Assembly: GCA_027886795.1 (NCBI GenBank)
Contig: JAPCJU010000057.1
Location: 1-7,301, forward strand
Direction of reading: 5' to 3'
Length of the DNA stretch: 7,301 bases
DNA from: Nitrososphaerota archaeon
GTDB taxonomy: Archaea; Thermoproteota; Nitrososphaeria; Nitrososphaerales; CADDZS01
This document shows positions 5,427-7,301 of this stretch, one piece after another. The position numbers and the translations under genes were made by a program. The notes below the pieces were generated by a model that did no database searches, was not told the origin of the DNA, and saw only the letters and a program-made list of their open reading frames with translations. Position 1 is the first letter of the stretch. Every line of letters starts with the position of its first letter.

Positions 5427-6458
5427 TCATGACGGGAAATTTGCGAGCACCTTGCTGGCGAAATCCTGAATCTGATTTTCGTCGTCTCCCACAAAATGTA
5501 TCAGAGCACGCGTGGCGCCAATCTTTCCAAATTCCATGATTTTCTCGAAGATTTGTGAAGCGCTCCCGGCCGCGATGCATCCCAAGGCAAGCTCGTCGGG
5601 TACTGTATCCTGGGCGTCCGAATATTTCTTGCCGCTGTCCCCAGAAACGAGCATGTTTTGGTACGACTGCCCCAATTCCTTCGGACGATCGAACCCCATC
5701 ATTTTGAGAGTCTGAGCCTCCGCGAGCAATCCTCTCTTGGCGCGGTTCATAGCTTTGTCGATCTGCTTTTGAACGTTCGTGAGCACCGTGTAGATCCAAA
5801 CGGACGCTTCGAATTGATCGGTATTCCGTCCATCTTCGCGAGCTGCGCCTTTGGCGATATCGAGTTTCTTCCTGAACGTCTCGGGCGTGTTGAGCCATGA
5901 GACCCACCCATCTCCATACTTTCCCGCTATCTTTAGGGCACTCTTCCCACCAAGAGCTCCGACAAACACCTTTGGTACTTTCTTGATGGGGATGTCAAGC
6001 CACGCGTTCTTCAGTTGGAAATATTCGCCATCGAAAGAAACCGGCGAGGAACTGCTCGATCGCCAGAGAAGTTTCGCGACCTGGATAGCTTCAGCCAATT
6101 GGCGTGTTCGCATGTTTGGTGGTTGAAAGACGATCCCAAACGGAAGTAGGTTCATCGCTTCTCCCGCACCAATGCCTAATGAGACCCTACCATTGCTCAG
6201 ATCGGCGAGTGTAGCGACAATGTGCGCCATCTTCGCCGGATGAACTCTTTGAAAGTCGCTCACCGCAGAGCACATTTCGATTTTGTTTGTATTTCCGGCG
6301 ATCGCCCCCATCGTCGACCAAGGATCTATCCTGATGCCGCCTGTGTCCATAAGATGATCAGATAACCACAGCGATTCAAAACCGAGCTTTTCGGCAAGGA
6401 TGCCCCTCCGCAATGAATCCGGAGCGGAAATGTCGTCGATGATTGTACCAATTTTCAT
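5427..6458 (-). CDS. LLM-class, probably coenzyme F420-dependent oxidoreductase (Mer/FGD-like)
   Basis: This 343-aa protein has the TIM-barrel sequence pattern of luciferase-like monooxygenase-fold enzymes that transfer hydride to or from coenzyme F420. It includes MKIGTIIDD at the N terminus, LWLSDHL at 30-36, the conserved RVSLGIGAGEAMN at 91-103, FDGEYF at 142-147 and the product-side strand VPKVFVGALGGK at 161-172. His35 and Glu100 match the active-site His and Glu of F420-dependent glucose-6-phosphate dehydrogenase (His40 and Glu109 in mycobacterial FGD1), while the Trp next to that His is not kept. The methylene-tetrahydromethanopterin reductase Mer is a relative, so the substrate cannot be fixed from sequence. 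FMN use is a less likely alternative. Unlike most neighbours, it has a strong Shine-Dalgarno sequence (AGGAGG) before its ATG and a palindromic operator candidate in its promoter, suggesting specific regulation. The protein is probably cytosolic. Confidence 0.88.
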   Translation of the reverse strand: MKIGTIIDDISAPDSLRRGILAEKLGFESLWLSDHLMDTGGIRIDPWSTMGAIAGNTNKIEMCSAVSDFQRVHPAKMAHIVATLADLSNGRVSLGIGAGEAMNLLPFGIVFQPPNMRTRQLAEAIQVAKLLWRSSSSSPVSFDGEYFQLKNAWLDIPIKKVPKVFVGALGGKSALKIAGKYGDGWVSWLNTPETFRKKLDIAKGAAREDGRNTDQFEASVWIYTVLTNVQKQIDKAMNRAKRGLLAEAQTLKMMGFDRPKELGQSYQNMLVSGDSGKKYSDAQDTVPDELALGCIAAGSASQIFEKIMEFGKIGATRALIHFVGDDENQIQDFASKVLANFPS

Positions 6459-6468
6459 AGATTAAATT

Positions 6469-6474
6469 CCTCCT
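6469..6474 (-). promoter_or_regulatory. Shine-Dalgarno site for the LLM oxidoreductase
   Basis: The minus strand reads AGGAGG followed by a 10-nt spacer to ATG 6458. It is the only strong ribosome-binding site I find before a gene start in this window, and it implies a leadered transcript, unlike the TATA-spaced leaderless genes nearby. Confidence 0.7.
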
Positions 6475-6479
6475 GCAGT

Positions 6480-6500
6480 GTTGATTATACTTCAATCAAC
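6480..6500 (-). promoter_or_regulatory. Perfect 7-7-7 inverted repeat, operator candidate
   Basis: GTTGATT (6480-6486) and AATCAAC (6494-6500) are exact reverse complements separated by 7 bp, a 21-bp dyad with one helical turn or so between half-site centres. It lies just upstream of the Shine-Dalgarno of the LLM gene and overlaps a TATA-like GTATAAT on the minus strand. If transcription instead starts from the upstream box at 6505-6512, the dyad covers the start-site region. Either way, a bound dimeric repressor would block initiation. The regulator itself is not in the window. Confidence 0.5.
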
Positions 6501-6504
6501 GCTC

Positions 6505-6512
6505 TCATATTT
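6505..6512 (-). promoter_or_regulatory. TATA-like box for the LLM oxidoreductase
   Basis: The minus strand reads AAATATGA. A start about 26 bp downstream would fall near 6482 and give a leader of about 24 nt that includes the Shine-Dalgarno. This fits better than the alternative GTATAAT at 6490-6484, which would start transcription after the ribosome-binding site. Confidence 0.4.
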
Positions 6513-6561
6513 GATTTTCAATTTGTCTCGAAGCAGGTTGTATGAAATCAAGATGTGAGGC

Positions 6562-6589
6562 CCAACTTTTCAACTATAAGATAAGTTGG
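6562..6589. repeat. Inverted repeat CCAACTT-N14-AAGTTGG
   Basis: The arms at 6562-6568 and 6583-6589 are perfect 7-bp reverse complements separated by 14 bp. The spacer contains ACTATAAG, a TATA-like sequence. It could be an operator or a weak hairpin. A 7-bp match over this distance can arise by chance, so confidence in function is low. Confidence 0.25.
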
Positions 6590-6692
6590 TCTCTCCAAGG
6601 TCTTGCTTTCTTCGTCTTCCATGACTCAAAATTCCCGCATCTGCTCGCAGATATTTTTGTATGCTTGAATTCACTTGACCAATCACTAAATA

Positions 6693-6714
6693 TTCCACCG
6701 GATTTGTGGTGGAA
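6693..6714. repeat. Inverted repeat TTCCACC-N8-GGTGGAA
   Basis: The arms at 6693-6699 and 6708-6714 are perfect 7-bp reverse complements with an 8-bp loop, so the element could form a hairpin or be a dimer-binding operator. It directly abuts a TATA-like CTAAATAT (6686-6693) on the plus strand. If that box drives the SHMT-like gene, the dyad sits between box and start site, a typical place for archaeal repressors. Confidence 0.35.
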
Positions 6715-6763
6715 GAACCCAAGATTGGAACTCCGAAATACTCTGGGCCATTAGTAGCAAGGT

Positions 6764-6769
6764 CAAATA
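6764..6769 (+). promoter_or_regulatory. Weak TATA-like box for a leaderless SHMT-like transcript
   Basis: CAAATA is centred about 27 bp before ATG 6794, the leaderless distance, but the match to the archaeal consensus is poor. The stronger box at 6686-6693 would instead give a leader of roughly 78 nt. No Shine-Dalgarno precedes ATG 6794. Confidence 0.25.
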
Positions 6770-6793
6770 CCCACTCGTAAATGCTCCAGACAA

Positions 6794-7301
6794 ATGAATG
6801 CTGCGGATTATTCGTCGAAGGTGTATGAGCTCGTCGGACGGCACGAGAAATGGAGACTGCAGGAATGCCTCAATGTTGCTGCTGCAGAGAATTTTTCAAG
6901 CGAACGAGCGCGGGAATTACTAAAGAGCGATTTCGGCAATAGATACTCTGACGATCGAAACTTTCACAGGGGCTCAAAATACCTGAAAGAAGTTGAGGAG
7001 CTTTCCGTCGAGATCGCGAAAAAAGTTTTCAAAGCAAAGTACGTCGATGTCAGTCCGATATCGGGTCACCTTAGCGACGTCGCTGCTTTGATGACGCTGA
7101 CAGCGAGAGGAGACAAGGTTCTTTCTGTGTCTTCAAAAAATGGTGGCTATCCGGGGATCTCCGAGATCGGCATCGGCGGCTTCATTGGAACTAGGGACAT
7201 TTTCTTTCCTTTTGATGAAGAAAAATTCAATTTAGATATAGAAAAATCGAAAACGCTGATAGAAAAAAAGAAGCCGAAACTCATTGCCTTCGGGGCGAGC
7301 C
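6794..7301 (+). CDS. SHMT-like PLP-dependent enzyme, N-terminal part (cut by window edge)
   Basis: The frame from ATG 6794 is open to the window end, giving 169 codons of a fold-type I PLP enzyme most like serine hydroxymethyltransferase, which interconverts serine and glycine with a pterin C1 carrier. The match runs through AAENFSS (30-36, like 'ASEN.tS'), NRYSDD (49-54, like 'NKYAEG'), EVEEL (66-70), VDVSPISGHLSD (84-95, like 'aNVQPhSGs.AN'), RGDKVLSV (105-112), KNGGYPG (115-121, like 'HGGHLTHG') and KPKLIAFGAS (160-169). Several key positions differ: the catalytic Glu of 'YAEG' aligns with Asp53, the 'YPGkRYYGG' folate-side segment is shortened and replaced by RNFHRGS, and the PLP-stacking His of 'GGH' aligns with Tyr119. 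It may be an archaeal SHMT paralogue with another substrate. The PLP lysine lies beyond the window. An upstream in-frame TAG at 6755 and absence of other ATGs support this start. Confidence 0.8.
   Translation, partial: MNAADYSSKVYELVGRHEKWRLQECLNVAAAENFSSERARELLKSDFGNRYSDDRNFHRGSKYLKEVEELSVEIAKKVFKAKYVDVSPISGHLSDVAALMTLTARGDKVLSVSSKNGGYPGISEIGIGGFIGTRDIFFPFDEEKFNLDIEKSKTLIEKKKPKLIAFGAS

Larger units (their letters stand above)
6513..6793. other. Gene-poor spacer with two inverted repeats and a startless minus-strand frame
   Basis: This spacer lies between the divergent LLM and SHMT-like genes. It has two perfect 7-bp inverted repeats (6562-6589 and 6693-6714) and TATA-like sequences at 6686-6693 and 6764-6769. 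A plus-strand 70-codon frame from ATG 6542 has no family resemblance, no promoter-spaced box and an unusual composition, so I do not call it a gene. A minus-strand frame open to TGA 6572-6570 reads more like protein but lacks a start. I see no tRNA or other known structured RNA. Confidence 0.4.
6570..6793 (-). pseudogene. Startless protein-like frame, possible gene remnant
   Basis: The minus strand is open from the SHMT-like start region to TGA 6572-6570. Just outside the SHMT-like gene it reads HSFVWSIYEWVFDLATNG, then PEYFGVPILGSSTTNPVEYL, and ends in a basic, polar tail (SHGRRRKQDLGETNLSYS). Codon choice and residue mix look like a real gene rather than random spacer. There is no ATG, GTG or TTG in the aromatic N-terminal part; the first candidate is a TTG inside VPILGSS, giving about 54 residues. 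A 5'-truncated remnant displaced by the neighbouring gene would explain this, as would chance. I recognise no family. Confidence 0.25.

Noticed and set aside
5383..5907. A 174-codon minus-strand frame overlapping the end of the LLM gene in another frame.
   Set aside because: Its residues are dominated by Arg and Ser as expected for an out-of-frame shadow, and the LLM frame has clear motifs over the same bases.
6542..6754. A 70-codon plus-strand frame starting at ATG 6542.
   Set aside because: No family resemblance, no Shine-Dalgarno, no TATA-like box at a suitable distance and unusual composition. The opposite strand gives an equally or more protein-like translation.
1..7301. tRNA or rRNA genes, CRISPR repeats, insertion sequences, phage or defence genes.
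   Set aside because: By reading, I found no cloverleaf with a T-arm consensus, no regularly spaced repeats, and no transposase, integrase or nuclease motifs. The window looks like ordinary chromosomal metabolism.

Overview
The window looks archaeal. Several AT-rich TATA-like boxes lie about 25 bp upstream of ATG codons that have no Shine-Dalgarno sequence, which is the leaderless arrangement common in Thermoproteota (including Nitrososphaeria), Thermoplasmata and haloarchaea. The protein families agree: an archaeal-type GapN-like aldehyde dehydrogenase, a coenzyme-F420-type LLM oxidoreductase, a stand-alone GltD/NfnB-like flavoprotein and a divergent SHMT-like protein. Base composition is moderate (close to 50% GC by eye) and Arg is written with both AGA/AGG and CGN codons. 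A Nitrososphaeria-like or Thermoplasmata-like lineage is my best guess, but no single-lineage marker is present.

Layout. (1) 1-176, minus: the first 58 codons of a membrane-anchored protein cut by the window edge. (2) 366-1886, plus: GapN-like aldehyde dehydrogenase with an intact active site. (3) 2058-2447, plus: a small VOC/glyoxalase-fold protein, convergent with (4). (4) 2451-3263, minus: a classical-fold SDR in which the catalytic Tyr is Phe and the catalytic Asn is Asp. (5) 3324-3854, plus: an unrecognised 176-aa protein, divergent from the SDR across a 60-bp shared promoter region. (6) 3886-5376, plus: an FAD/NAD(P)H/iron-sulfur flavoprotein of the GltD/NfnB family, 31 bp after gene 5. 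(7) 5427-6458, minus: an F420-dependent LLM oxidoreductase with a Shine-Dalgarno site and a perfect 7-7-7 inverted repeat in its promoter. (8) 6794 to the window end, plus: the first 169 codons of a divergent SHMT-like PLP enzyme.

Taken together this is a redox-rich set of mostly single-gene transcription units: four of the eight genes encode NAD(P)-, FAD- or F420-dependent oxidoreductases. Strands alternate and most genes have their own promoter-like signal, so I do not infer one pathway operon. I see no insertion sequence, phage gene, CRISPR array, tRNA or rRNA, and no defence or mobile cassette.

The points most worth a second look are the SDR with a rewritten catalytic tetrad, the SHMT-like protein with changes at catalytic and folate-site positions, the inverted-repeat operator before the F420 oxidoreductase, and three protein-like minus-strand reading frames without usable starts in the intergenic gaps at 216-350, 1883-2040 and 6570-6793.
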